Positions 27,068 to 34,902 of a DNA stretch of 64,000 nucleotides are shown one piece after another (the stretch's first letter is position 1; the number at the start of each line of letters is the position of its first letter). Source of the stretch: PALSA-350 sp963834445 (GTDB lineage: Bacteria > Acidobacteriota > Terriglobia > Terriglobales > Acidobacteriaceae); assembly GCA_963834445.1 (NCBI GenBank), contig CAWIBU010000003.1, forward strand, positions 372,001-436,000. Reading direction: 5' to 3'. The notes under the pieces are model-generated. The model was given only the letters and a program-made list of their open reading frames with translations, did no database searches and was not told the origin of the DNA. The translations under genes and the position numbers were made by a program.

Positions 27068-27991
27068 TCACGCTTCATCTCGCATATATGCCTTGATTGC
27101 AGCCCCAATCATCAGCTTGTCTCTAGCTAAAACTTTGCCAAACGGTCTTTGGGCTGCCTTCCCAAAGACCAGCAGAGCGGATTTACCATTTGGCAATGCC
27201 AAATCTATCAGCTCAACTTTGTAGGGATTTTTGCGCTCAATCGTGTGAACAACCTTCCAACCGCTCCTGCGCGGAAAAGAGATTCTGCCAAGATAATCGC
27301 GAGCGACAGAGGCGACGATAACGTCGGGCGATAGCCACTCAACAAGAGAGTGCCATAGTTGACCGCCTGATCTGAGAAGCCGCTCCTGAGCCGCTTGCGG
27401 AACTTTGCCCCATGTAGGGTCCGTTGCGAATGGTGAGCAAAGGTCAGTGTGCAGCGCTGTGTGTGGCTTACGGCCGTAGAAGCTGCAATCAAGTCCTTGT
27501 AGCAAAGGTTCAAAAGAGTTAAACCAACGGTCATACGGATCATTCGGTGGTCGGCGAAAATACCCGTTGAGGGCCTGCAGGTAGGCGTCGACGAATGCTT
27601 CGTCAAAAACGTGGGTGTTTATTTTTGGGGCCCGACGAAACCTCGAAAATCGGTCGTGAGCGGGGAACTCGCTTTTAGAGGGATTTAGTCCAAGCGTGAT
27701 CACTTTCAGCTTTGACTTAAAATAGAGGTCGCTGTCTCCGAAAAAGAGGATGGGGATCGATGGCTTGACGAGAAATGGTTCATTTTCCAGAAGTGCAAAG
27801 GCTTGCCACAATTCTCGGACCAGCCTGGTTCTCTCTAGGCCCTGCGCATCCTGCACGTTGCTATTAGATTTGTCCGCGATGCTCGCTGTAGCTATTGGCG
27901 TTAGCGCTGGTTGTTCAGCGTCAGCCCAACCGCCGCGCTTCTGAGATTTCGGTTCTTCTCGTGTAAAAAGGCTCTGGATTTTCTTGAACAT
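27068..27991 (-). CDS. Uracil-DNA-glycosylase-fold candidate protein
   Basis: A 307-residue protein. KLKVITLGLNPSKSEFP looks like the strand-loop that carries the first catalytic motif in uracil-DNA-glycosylase superfamily proteins (GxNPS). LFGDSDLYF-like and LLVFGKAAQRPFG segments add the beta-strand pattern of the fold, but no clear HPS motif is visible. The first 60 residues are polar. It lies 13 bp after an upstream gene with a comparable motif. DNA repair or base excision of invading DNA is possible, but the activity is a guess. Confidence 0.4.
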   Translation of the reverse strand: MFKKIQSLFTREEPKSQKRGGWADAEQPALTPIATASIADKSNSNVQDAQGLERTRLVRELWQAFALLENEPFLVKPSIPILFFGDSDLYFKSKLKVITLGLNPSKSEFPAHDRFSRFRRAPKINTHVFDEAFVDAYLQALNGYFRRPPNDPYDRWFNSFEPLLQGLDCSFYGRKPHTALHTDLCSPFATDPTWGKVPQAAQERLLRSGGQLWHSLVEWLSPDVIVASVARDYLGRISFPRRSGWKVVHTIERKNPYKVELIDLALPNGKSALLVFGKAAQRPFGKVLARDKLMIGAAIKAYMRDEA

Positions 27992-28004
27992 GGTTTTGAC
28001 CCAA

Positions 28005-28919
28005 CTAATCGGCGAGGCTCGCGTCCATGTTTGCGCGAACTCTATCTGCCAAGTTCTCCCAGTATGCGTCCGCTACACCTTGAAAGCTGACGGGATGCGT
28101 CGTCTCGACGAATCCCGGCGGTTGAGAACCGTCGGGAAACAACTCTTTGATATTGGAAATTGCCTTCCAGTGCTTTTCCTCGCGCTCGCCATACATGACG
28201 ACCAGCTTTGGTCTGTGTTTGAGTATTCTCTGCCGGATGATCTTGATCCGTTCATTTCGGATTTGCTCAAATTCGCCTGAGCTTAGAAGTCTGTGCTTCT
28301 GCTTGCTCGATTCCCTATAGCTGTGCGCGGGAACGCCGGACAGCTCGATGACACAGGTCTGTTGACCAGACATTCCCCAGTGGTCGCGCTGGTATTGGCG
28401 CCGATCTTGCATCGTCGCTGGGCGGTTGCAAAATCGTAATAAAAACAGTATCAGTTGCTTCCAGGTCTTCTGGAGTATGGGGCTTTGCTGGTGCCACCTT
28501 GGCTCGGGAAGAAGCTCGTGGAACTCCCGGCAATCATCCAGTTCGTTTCCTCCCAGTTGAAGCCAGACGTCAACACGCCGTACAAGATCCTCGTCCTTCC
28601 TCATACCCTGCTCTGGACCAATAAACCAGTACGGCGCTTCCCAGCTACCGTATCCGAAACAACCAAGGGCCATTGTTTCTGTGGAAGGATGCATTTCTAT
28701 CGGCAGCGGGGGCGCCGTACTTGTTAGTTCCGATAAAGAAATAACTCGTATCGGTTTTCTCTTCAAATTTGCAAGATCTTCCGCAGTTCTATTGCCAGTC
28801 TTGATGTCCTGGACTAGAGTGTTGGCGGCGTTGTGATCCATGAAATAATATTTCCAGCCGCGATGGGTAACCAGCCACCCGTCTTCCGCCTCGAATATGT
28901 CTGTTTGCGAGATTTCCAT
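28005..28919 (-). CDS. Hypothetical protein with UDG-like motifs
   Basis: About 304 residues from the ATG at 28919, preceded by TAAGGAAAGAG. CFGYGSWEAPYWFIGPEQG has the look of the first motif of UDG-fold proteins, and ETTHPVSFQGVADAYW near the end resembles their HP(S/V) motif. Between them PKLVVMYGEREEKHW is a buried strand. The frame is open upstream to 29123 through the tandem repeat, which is unlikely to be coding. Forms an operon with the next gene. Real function unknown. Confidence 0.4.
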   Translation of the reverse strand: MEISQTDIFEAEDGWLVTHRGWKYYFMDHNAANTLVQDIKTGNRTAEDLANLKRKPIRVISLSELTSTAPPLPIEMHPSTETMALGCFGYGSWEAPYWFIGPEQGMRKDEDLVRRVDVWLQLGGNELDDCREFHELLPEPRWHQQSPILQKTWKQLILFLLRFCNRPATMQDRRQYQRDHWGMSGQQTCVIELSGVPAHSYRESSKQKHRLLSSGEFEQIRNERIKIIRQRILKHRPKLVVMYGEREEKHWKAISNIKELFPDGSQPPGFVETTHPVSFQGVADAYWENLADRVRANMDASLAD

Positions 28920-28960
28920 CGTTGACTCTTTCCTTATGGAGACTTTCGGATCCAAGCTAG

Positions 28961-29004
28961 GAAATGTAGGACAGGAAATGTAGGACAGACTGGACTGCAC
29001 CCCT
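28961..29004. repeat. Tandem-junction element, left part, split from its partner by IS3
   Basis: GAAATGTAGGACAG occurs twice (28961-28974, 28975-28988) and runs into ACTGGACTGCACCCC. The complementary GGGGTGCAGT lies at 30476, on the other side of the insertion sequence, followed by ACAGACGAAGG. The two halves would pair if the insertion sequence were absent. The array lies just upstream of the gene starting at 28919. Confidence 0.65.
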
Positions 29005-29195
29005 GAGCTGATACACAGGAGGAGGCGATTAATTCGGGGACACCTCGGCCGGTTTGTTGTTTTTATATATTTTAAGCAGTCGCCGGGCCGCGGGAGTGTG
29101 GAATATCCCGAAGGGATTTCCAAGGCCTGTGGGAGCGGTGGTAAACCGTTCTTTGGTTTTCCATCGCTTCCATCAGTGCCGTCACTTCCGCGAGC

Positions 29196-30002
29196 CTAGC
29201 TGGCCTGCTCGAATTCTTCCGGTGTTAGATATCGTAACGCGGAATGCAATCTGCGCCGGTTGTACACCTGCTCCAGAAACTCACCGATGCGGCTGCGCGC
29301 GTCTTCTATATCGCGATAGTCAGCCCCGTATACCTCCTCCTGTTTAAGCGTGCGCATGAATCGCTCTGCGCGCGCGTTGTCGTATGGATTGCCTTTGCGG
29401 CTCATGCTGATTTGAATCTCGTTGCCCTCCAGCAGCCTGGTGTAATCGATGGAAGCATACTGCACGCCTCGATCCGAGTGATGAATCAGTTCCTCAGCCT
29501 TCCAATCGCGGCCGCTCAAAGCCATCTGCAACGCTCCAATGGCCAGTTCGGCCTCCAGCGTTCGGCCCAGGTTCCAGCCAATCACTCGCCGCGAATAGGC
29601 ATCCAGCACGACTGCCAGATAAACAAACTCACTGCCAAGGCGAATAAACGTGATGTCGGCCACCCATAACTGGTTGATTTTGGTTAGCTTCACGCGCCGC
29701 GCCAGATTCGGATAGATCGGCAAAGCATGCACCGAATCGGTCGTAAACACATACTTCCTTCGACGCAAGCTCAGCAGGTTGTCTTCTTGCATCAGTCGCA
29801 GGACTCGCTTGTGATTGACCACATGCCCTTCACGCCGCAGCAAAGCAGTTAACATGCGGTAGCCACGAAGACGATGATGCGCAACCGCTAACTCCTGCAA
29901 CCGTGCACGCAGCAACAAGTCTGCCTGTTTGGGCGCAGTCTGCTGCAAAGAGCGATAGAATCCCACACGACTTACTTCGGCAAGTTGACATTGCTGTTCC
30001 AC
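29196..30002 (-). CDS. IS3-family transposase, OrfB (DDE integrase)
   Basis: A 268-residue catalytic subunit. HHRLRGYRMLTALL is the N-terminal HTH_21 part. The rve domain carries the triad: Asp in VADITFI, Asp in HHSDRGVQY, Glu in NARAERFMRTLK. It ends HSALRYLTPEEF. In this family OrfB is normally made as a fusion with OrfA by -1 frameshifting; here its first ATG follows the OrfA stop, so the junction may lie in the short region around 30.0 kb. Confidence 0.93.
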   Translation of the reverse strand: MEQQCQLAEVSRVGFYRSLQQTAPKQADLLLRARLQELAVAHHRLRGYRMLTALLRREGHVVNHKRVLRLMQEDNLLSLRRRKYVFTTDSVHALPIYPNLARRVKLTKINQLWVADITFIRLGSEFVYLAVVLDAYSRRVIGWNLGRTLEAELAIGALQMALSGRDWKAEELIHHSDRGVQYASIDYTRLLEGNEIQISMSRKGNPYDNARAERFMRTLKQEEVYGADYRDIEDARSRIGEFLEQVYNRRRLHSALRYLTPEEFEQAS

Positions 30003-30010
30003 AGTCAGTA

Positions 30011-30412
30011 CTACTCCTTCGAACGAGAGCGAAGCTTCGATGCCACGATAGACTCCTTGCCGCCATCGCTGGTACGACTCGACGCTGCTCCCCTGACTTG
30101 CTCGAAGGCTCGTTTGAAAAAATCCACCTCCAGTTGCTTGCGGCCTAGCAGCCGTTCCAGCTCAGCGATCCGCAACTCAGCCGCACTGGGTCCTGGCGGA
30201 GATACGGCCTGTGACTTGCTTCCTGGCGGCCGGCCTCGGCGTCGCTCCAGCCCCGCCCTGCCCTCTGCCTCAAACTGGTGGCGCCACTGGTAAAGGAACT
30301 TCCGGCGGATACCCAACTCTTCGGCGAGACCGGTGATGGTCGTGGCCTGCGCCATCCGGCGCACCGCTTCTTGCTTGAAATCTACGCTGTACTTCTTCGA
30401 CTTGTTCTTCAT
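30011..30412 (-). CDS. IS3-family transposase, OrfA (HTH)
   Basis: A 133-residue DNA-binding subunit. YSVDFKQEAVRRMAQ and GLAEELGIRRKFLYQWRHQF form the helix-turn-helix, and LRIAELERLLGRKQLEVDFF the leucine-zipper that pairs with OrfB. The C-terminal extension is longer than usual (SSRTSDGGKESIV), as expected when the ribosome does not shift frame. Confidence 0.9.
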   Translation of the reverse strand: MKNKSKKYSVDFKQEAVRRMAQATTITGLAEELGIRRKFLYQWRHQFEAEGRAGLERRRGRPPGSKSQAVSPPGPSAAELRIAELERLLGRKQLEVDFFKRAFEQVRGAASSRTSDGGKESIVASKLRSRSKE

Positions 30413-30475
30413 CGGCCTGCTCCATTATGGCCGATAAGTGTCCCCTAATTTTCGTCTTCGCCGTGTCTCACTTTT

Positions 30476-30607
30476 GGGGTGCAGTACAGACGAAGGTGAC
30501 CCTTATGAACACATGGACCTCAGTCGTGGTAGCCGTACTGCGTTAGGGTCATCTTCGTCTGTCCTGGATTCACTTGTCCTGGATTCACTGGGATTCACTG
30601 GATTCAC
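30476..30607. repeat. Hairpin with tandem-junction array to the right of IS3
   Basis: CAGACGAAGGTGACCCT (30487-30503) faces AGGGTCATCTTCGTCTG (30545-30561) with one mismatch, giving a 17 bp stem. The right arm continues directly into TCCTGGATTCACT, repeated with shortening units to about 30607. Read outward on the minus strand, the unit AGTGAATCCAGGACA repeats up to GACGAAGATGACCC. The rest of the stretch up to 30876 shows no gene I can support. Confidence 0.75.
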
Positions 30608-30876
30608 CGTCTGTGTTGTTCTCAAATACAAATTTGCTCCTGATTGGCCCTACCTCGGAAACGACTCCCCAGCCTTTCATGGTTTCAATAGGGCGTTCGC
30701 AGTAGTGGTAATAACGCTCTCCGACCTTCGGTTTCTTTACCACAATTCTCCCTTACCTTCGTTTGGTACGCGAGTTTTTATCAGTAGAAGTATATTCCTG
30801 TGTCGCAGTCCGCGCGGGGCTTACGTTCCCCGTACGGTGTGCAATCGCCTTTGGGTATAGTGTTGCCTACTGCATT

Positions 30877-31698
30877 ATGAGCGAACCACTTATCTTCGTC
30901 GGCGCTGTCATCAAGGAATGGGGCGTCATCGTCACCAGTTCGGCAGGCATCGGGGCCGTTGCTCTTTATCAGGGAACGGGGCATGTAGTCCGGCCTTCCG
31001 TCTACTGGACAATCGGAATCGGCGGTGTGTTTCTTGCCTGTTACCGGGTATGGCTGAAGGAATATCGACGGGCCGAAGCTGAGCGCCGTAAGCCTGCCCA
31101 TGAGACAATCAGCATTGCTACCGCGAGCCCGGTTCAGACGGTCAGCCCTTCCATCGACACAAGCCAGCAGGTAGTGCAGCACTTTCATTGGCCGGGTGCG
31201 GGGGAATCACCGAAGCCTTCGCCCGTACAACCACAGAAGCGACGTCACAACGCCAAATTCATCGAGATAAGAGTTCGCCCGATGACGGTGGTAGCTTGCT
31301 TCCAGAATGTTCCAATCGCCAACAAATCGTTGGCAACGTTCACAGAGGCTCGCGTAAAGATCGACTACCTGAGAAACGATGGAAGCACTTTGAGGGAAGT
31401 TTACCCTGCCACTTGGCTGGATGACGAAGAACCGGCTATCAACCTTGAGGTCGGAAAGAGTCACTATGCCACTGTCGCGGTTTTCAATGAAGGCAAATGG
31501 CGTGCGTGCGAGACACAAACGGTGGACACATCATGGGGCCATGCTTATCAGATTGAACAGTTCGAACTTGGCTCAGGCAAGCTGATACGAGCGGTTATCA
31601 CGCTCCTGGGAGATTTCGGCCTCTCGATTGAACCGGTCAAATTGCGTCTGATACTCAATCCAGATGGCATTGCTGAGTTTACCGTCGAGAGCGACTGA
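30877..31698 (+). CDS. Hypothetical membrane-anchored protein
   Basis: About 273 residues from MSEPLIFVGAVIKEWGVI. Two helices at the N-terminus (IVTSSAGIGAVALYQ and VYWTIGIGGVFLACYRVWL) are followed by a basic linker, a Thr/Ser-rich stretch, and a C-terminal beta-rich domain (about residues 130-273) with DYLRNDGSTLREVYPATWLD and SHYATVAVFNEGKW. Nothing points to an enzyme. In a defence island, a small protein with two membrane helices plus a sensor-like domain could be an effector, but that is speculation. Confidence 0.5.
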   Translation: MSEPLIFVGAVIKEWGVIVTSSAGIGAVALYQGTGHVVRPSVYWTIGIGGVFLACYRVWLKEYRRAEAERRKPAHETISIATASPVQTVSPSIDTSQQVVQHFHWPGAGESPKPSPVQPQKRRHNAKFIEIRVRPMTVVACFQNVPIANKSLATFTEARVKIDYLRNDGSTLREVYPATWLDDEEPAINLEVGKSHYATVAVFNEGKWRACETQTVDTSWGHAYQIEQFELGSGKLIRAVITLLGDFGLSIEPVKLRLILNPDGIAEFTVESD

Positions 31699-31869
31699 CC
31701 GGAGATCAATCCGTATCGGTACGGCGTAGGGTAATGAGGGACAGCCTGATCCGCGAGAATTATTTGCGCTGTGGAGGAAAATTGCGCAGATCAGGCCGTC
31801 CACCGTTCCGTCTCGACCGGACGGTTTCACTGAAGCAGGACAAAGGAAGGATTGACCCGTGGCCCATCA

Positions 31870-31888
31870 CGTAATACAGTCGTAATAC
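31870..31888 (+). promoter_or_regulatory. Direct-repeat operator before RHH-VapC pair
   Basis: CGTAATAC occurs at 31870 and 31881, 11 bp apart on one DNA face, with the ribosome site GAGGGAG immediately after and ATG at 31899. Ribbon-helix-helix antitoxins commonly bind such paired sites. Confidence 0.55.
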
Positions 31889-31898
31889 GAGGGAGACA

Positions 31899-32159
31899 AT
31901 GGCCATACGCACCGTACGGCTTGATGACGAAACCGAGGCCACGCTTCGGGAGATCCGCGAAGCTACGGGCTTGCCGATTTCAGAGGTTCTGAAGGAGGGG
32001 CTTCGATCCCTGAGGCAGCAGGTACGCGGCACGACCGGGCAGCGCCCTTATGATTTGTATGCACGCCTCGATCTCGGCCCCGGCGGCTATGCCAGCGCGC
32101 CCTCTACGGAAACGCGCCGTGGCGTGACTGCTGCCATCCGCAAAAAGCTGCGGAAATGA
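31899..32159 (+). CDS. Ribbon-helix-helix antitoxin (VapB-like)
   Basis: An 86-residue protein starting MAIRTVRLDDETEATLREIR, the strand and first helix of the RHH fold, then GLPISEVLKEGLRSL as the second helix. The C-terminal part, with a run of aromatic and Gly residues (YDLYARLDLGPGGYA), would bind the toxin. ATGA overlap with the PIN gene. Confidence 0.87.
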   Translation: MAIRTVRLDDETEATLREIREATGLPISEVLKEGLRSLRQQVRGTTGQRPYDLYARLDLGPGGYASAPSTETRRGVTAAIRKKLRK

Positions 32160-32569
32160 TCCTGGTGGATACCGGGCCGTTGGTCGCTCTCTTCGACCCC
32201 CAGGACCAGCAGCACAATCTTTGCCGCGGCACTTTGCAGCAGATCCGCGAATCCATCGTCACGACCATCCCTGTGCTCACCGAGGCATTTCACATCCTCG
32301 GGCCGGCCAGCATCGGCTCTGACAGGCTGCGTGAGTTCATCGTGGAGGGTGCGCTGTCGGTCTGGTTCCTTGATCGAGCATGGCTAACCCGGGCATTTTC
32401 GCTCATGGAGACCTACGCCGATCATCCCATGGATCTGGCGGACGCATCTCTTATCGCCGCGGCCGAGGCATTGAGCACGCGAAGAATATTCACCATCGAT
32501 CGCAAAGACTTCGAGACCTATCGCGTACTGCGCGGACACCGCTACTATCCGGTGGAAATCATTCGCTGA
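32156..32569 (+). CDS. VapC-family PIN toxin
   Basis: A 137-residue PIN ribonuclease: MILVDTGPLVALFD gives the first Asp, VLTEAFHIL the Glu, and DHPMDLADASLIAAAE plus IFTIDRKDF the remaining acidic residues. The domain is complete and of normal length, so this VapBC pair is probably functional. Confidence 0.9.
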   Translation: MILVDTGPLVALFDPQDQQHNLCRGTLQQIRESIVTTIPVLTEAFHILGPASIGSDRLREFIVEGALSVWFLDRAWLTRAFSLMETYADHPMDLADASLIAAAEALSTRRIFTIDRKDFETYRVLRGHRYYPVEIIR

Positions 32570-32745
32570 CGCCTCCGCAGTTACCGCTCATACCCCTCAT
32601 GAATTGTCCCTGGGAAAGTATTGCATCCCGCCGCTTGCACTGCGGTGTATAGATGAGTGTAGGGGCATAGTTGAGACACAGCTTCGAAGACGACGATCAA
32701 CGCTTCCGTTCCCTGATGCTGAGGCCTTATACAGTGACAGCTAAC

Positions 32746-32946
32746 CTATTGCAGCAGACTTAGTTGCTCGCCCACCGGGATCGCAACGTCCTTCCAGGAC
32801 AGCTCCGCCAAGACAAGAAGCGGAACGAAGACCCCAGTCGCCGACCGGGCCTCCGCAAGGGCAGAGCGAGCTCTCCGGGCCTGGGACGCATCCTCATTGA
32901 GAAAGGCTCGAGCCCATACATTGGTGTCGGCTGCCAGCACTACCAC
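32746..32946 (-). pseudogene. Truncated VapC-type PIN toxin, duplicated segment copy 1
   Basis: MVVLAADTNVWARAFLNEDA through VLLVLAELSW matches the first 50 residues of the PIN gene in copy 2 (45178 downward). After that the sequence changes to unrelated KDVAIPVGEQLSLLQ and a stop. The last two-thirds, with the remaining catalytic residues, is gone. The break point lies at about 32796, the edge of the duplicated segment. Confidence 0.8.
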
Positions 32947-33188
32947 TGGCTCCTGGCCTTGGCGGCATCCATCTCCTCAAACGTCATCACGTTGCTGGGC
33001 TTGCCAGCCTGATCGGCCATTCTCCAGAGATCCTCGAGATCGTATAGCACAGGCTCGATTTTGATAGAACCGGTGGCGGGGATGCTGAACCGAATGCGGC
33101 TTCCCCGTTGGATGCCAAGGCGCTTTCGCAGCTCCTTGGCGTTCCTTAATTTCCTGCCTAATTTCCCTGGGAGAAATGCGGCGACCAT
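32940..33188 (-). CDS. AbrB/MazE-like antitoxin, copy 1
   Basis: An 82-residue protein. ELRKRLGIQRGSRIRFSIP followed by SIKIEPV resembles the swapped-hairpin AbrB DNA-binding fold, and LWRMADQAGKPSNVMTFEEM is the toxin-binding tail. It overlaps the start of the truncated PIN gene by 7 bp. With the toxin broken it is an orphan antitoxin here. Confidence 0.7.
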   Translation of the reverse strand: MVAAFLPGKLGRKLRNAKELRKRLGIQRGSRIRFSIPATGSIKIEPVLYDLEDLWRMADQAGKPSNVMTFEEMDAAKARSQW

Positions 33189-33286
33189 GCCTGTTTGCTG
33201 TCGATCCGTTTCTTTGATGCAACAGGTGTGCTGTCGCCGGATATCGCACCAACGCTTATTCTTCGTGACAAGGGACGCCCGACGCC

Positions 33287-33320
33287 CTAGACTCGTAAAG
33301 TATTATCCTGATTAGTCTAG
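33287..33320 (+). promoter_or_regulatory. Probable promoter and operator of the antitoxin-PIN operon
   Basis: CTAGACT (33287) and AGTCTAG (33314) form an inverted repeat around TATTAT (33301), a plausible -10 box, 5 bp before the ATG at 33325. Transcripts would be almost leaderless. In copy 2 the right arm is altered (ATCCTAG). Confidence 0.45.
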
Positions 33321-33324
33321 ACCT

Positions 33325-33573
33325 ATGATTCATAAGGCCAAAGACCTCTCGCCGGACCAAAGGATGGCTATCGAAAGCCTCCTCGGTCGCTCCGTTGCTG
33401 AAGACGAAGCCATCAGCATCGGCACGCTGGCGTCTAGCTCCGCGCCGGAATGGCTGCACCAATCCTGGGAGAGCTCAAAGCAGGCAGGGCTGGACCGGCT
33501 CTCTGGCGAAGAAATCGATGCGGAAATCAATGCCGCGCGGCGGGCGCGACGTAGTCACCAGCAGCCCTCCTAG
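33325..33573 (+). CDS. Antitoxin for COG1569 PIN toxin, copy 1
   Basis: An 82-residue protein, MIHKAKDLSPDQRMAIESLL at the start and LSGEEIDAEINAARRARR near the end. It precedes the PIN toxin by 2 bp and matches the type of helical antitoxin commonly found there. Its copy 2 twin differs by only a few residues. Confidence 0.75.
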   Translation: MIHKAKDLSPDQRMAIESLLGRSVAEDEAISIGTLASSSAPEWLHQSWESSKQAGLDRLSGEEIDAEINAARRARRSHQQPS

Positions 33574-33575
33574 CA

Positions 33576-34004
33576 ATGACCCGGGTTGTCCTCGACACCA
33601 ACGTCCTGATTTCCGCCCTGCTCAGTCCGCAAGGACCGCCGGCGCAGGTATTTCTGATGACCATCATCGACCCCGATACGCAACTGTGCGTGAGCGGAGA
33701 TATTTTTGCGGAGTACGAAGAAGTCATCTGTCGTCCCCGACTGAATCGCAGTAACAGCGAAATCGTAGCTACGCTGCGCGCCATTCGGGAGAAGGGTTTC
33801 TGGGTAAGGCCGACCGAGAAAGTGCGTCTCTGTGCCGACCCGGATGACGACATATTCCTGGAGTGCGCCAGGTCAGCCGCAGCGGACTACCTTGTGACCG
33901 GCAATACCAGGCATTTCCCCGCTGGAATTTATGCGTCGAATTTATGCGTCAGACGGGACTGGTACTTTAGGAATACGCAAACGACCCGTGACAACGACAA
34001 GTGA
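33576..34004 (+). CDS. COG1569-type PIN toxin with repeat-derived C-terminus
   Basis: A 142-residue frame. VVLDTNVLISALLSPQGPP, FAEYEEVICRPRL, and DPDDDIFLECARSAAADYLVTGN are the PIN catalytic blocks in order, so the active site is present. After TRHFP the frame runs into the tandem array (IYASNLCV) and the next repeat element (TQTTRDNDK), so the natural last strand appears replaced. The protein may be unstable or may still fold. Confidence 0.75.
   Translation: MTRVVLDTNVLISALLSPQGPPAQVFLMTIIDPDTQLCVSGDIFAEYEEVICRPRLNRSNSEIVATLRAIREKGFWVRPTEKVRLCADPDDDIFLECARSAAADYLVTGNTRHFPAGIYASNLCVRRDWYFRNTQTTRDNDK
33924..33955. repeat. Tandem array of two 13 bp units, copy 1
   Basis: GAATTTATGCGTC occurs twice and runs into AGACGGGACTGG. 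The array lies inside the PIN gene frame. The matching place in copy 2 has four units. Confidence 0.8.
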
Positions 34005-34105
34005 CAGACGAAATAACCCCCGAAGCTCCGGCGTCTCCCCCGGAAAACCCTCCAGACTGGATGCAGCGGGGCGGTGACGGAACGTAACCTCCGTGGATGC
34101 GGAAG
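33990..34105. repeat. ACGAAATAACCCCC element, copy 1
   Basis: GTGACAACGACAAGTGACAG leads to ACGAAATAACCCCCGAAGC and then a conserved stretch of about 90 bp (CTCCGGCGTCTCCCCCGGAA onward) rich in C-runs. The same block is at 45950-46050 and, diverged, at 47105-47205. It is the best-conserved core of the island repeat family. Confidence 0.7.
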
Positions 34106-34211
34106 CGGCCGGCTAAGCCTTGACCACTTTCAAGATCAGCGTCAGTGCGGCAAAGTCAGAGCAGTTCGGAGCGCAACGCCTGCGCGAAGGAAGAAGACAG
34201 AACGACCACAG

Positions 34212-34308
34212 GTGAAGATGGCCGCTGTATCCGGTTTCATCGATGCGATTCTTGAAGGCGATCGGAAGGCACCACGGAAGCAGCGACATACGGCGAAGCG
34301 GATCTGGG
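34212..34308 (+). pseudogene. IS21-family IstA transposase fragment, copy 1
   Basis: VKMAAVSGFIDAILEGDRKA and PRKQRHTAKRIW match the part of IstA where many family members read ID..L..DR.APRKQRHTA.R. Only about 32 codons remain; beyond them the sequence belongs to the TumA-like gene on the other strand. The relic is duplicated at 46161. Confidence 0.7.
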
Positions 34309-34343
34309 GAGTTGCCGTTCCGGTCGAAACGAACACTATCCCG

Positions 34344-34479
34344 CTAACGCGGATAAACGGTCAGCCGGTCAAAGTCCGAATAGGGGTCGATCTCTACCGT
34401 CATACTGCGAATGACCGCTGTCGGCGCCTTGCAGCGCCCAATTGTTTTCATGGACACCAGTCCGATGGCTTCGAACTTG
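34344..34479 (-). pseudogene. C-terminal fragment of TumA-like antitoxin
   Basis: KFEAIGLVSMKTIGRCKAPT to DFDRLTVYPR is the same as the last 44 residues of the intact gene at 46293-46676. At 34479 the homology stops and a hairpin element begins, so the DNA-binding part is lost. Confidence 0.85.
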
Positions 34480-34506
34480 CCGGAGGCCGCATCGCTCTTT
34501 GATCCA

Positions 34507-34599
34507 GGAGATGCGCGACAGGAGATGCGCGACAGACGAAACAATCCCCGGACCCGCCGGTGCGAAAGTTTGGGAGTTATTTCGTCTGTCGCGCATCTC
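34507..34599. repeat. Hairpin with tandem-junction units on one arm
   Basis: GGAGATGCGCGACA occurs twice (34507, 34521) and runs into GACGAAACAATCCCC. The opposite arm, TTATTTCGTCTGTCGCGCATCTC (34577-34599), pairs with the junction-proximal unit and core over about 25 bp. The loop contains CGGACCCGCCGG. The first unit is unpaired, so the duplication was added to one arm only. The rest of 34480-34902 holds a related array at 34706 and no gene I can support. Confidence 0.8.
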
Positions 34600-34705
34600 T
34601 CCGTTCCTCCTTTGCGCCGCTTCACCGAGCGCAATTCTTTTTCTGGCGGCGCATCGGTTGGGACATCGCCGGGGTGAACCCGCTTGCTCTCCATCTGCTC
34701 TGAGT

Positions 34706-34746
34706 CCGTCTGTCCTGATTTTCCCTAGTTTTCCTGTCCTGGTTTC
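34706..34746. repeat. Tandem-junction element with diverged units
   Basis: On the minus strand, CCAGGACAG, then a second TCAGGACAG, runs into ACGGACTCAG. The intervening GAAAACTAGGGAAAA makes the unit longer and less regular than in other arrays. Confidence 0.5.
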
Positions 34747-34902
34747 CCGGGGAATAAAGGGGCACGGCGGGTTTAGTATAGTCATTCCAGAACCGAAACC
34801 GTTTCGACTGCTCTTGTCGTGTTTGACGAAAAGAAACGACACGGCTATTAGAGCTGTGCCTTCTGAACGCCTCGGGCTAAGGGCAAAGATCGAGGAGGCT
34901 GC

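Larger units (their letters stand above)
29035..30446 (-). mobile_element. IS3-family insertion sequence
   Basis: Two transposase genes lie between imperfect terminal repeats. The left end reads GGGGACACCTCGGCC and the right end, on the opposite strand, GGGGACACTTATCGGCC. AATT abuts both ends, possibly a short target duplication. The element sits inside a palindromic repeat. Both genes are open, so it may still move. Confidence 0.82.
32796..34479. repeat. Direct repeat of toxin-antitoxin segment, copy 1
   Basis: Matches 45028-46428 closely: PIN remnant, AbrB-like gene, divergent antitoxin gene, tandem arrays, IS21 relic and the end of a TumA-like gene, all in the same order and orientation. 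Copy 1 keeps a PIN toxin gene of about 335 bp that copy 2 has lost, while copy 2 has longer tandem arrays. Together they bracket roughly 10.5 kb with the OLD-like gene and the methyltransferase cluster. Confidence 0.9.

Noticed and set aside
30438..30860. 140-codon plus-strand frame right of IS3
   Set aside because: It begins inside the IS end and crosses a palindrome and a tandem array; no coding features.
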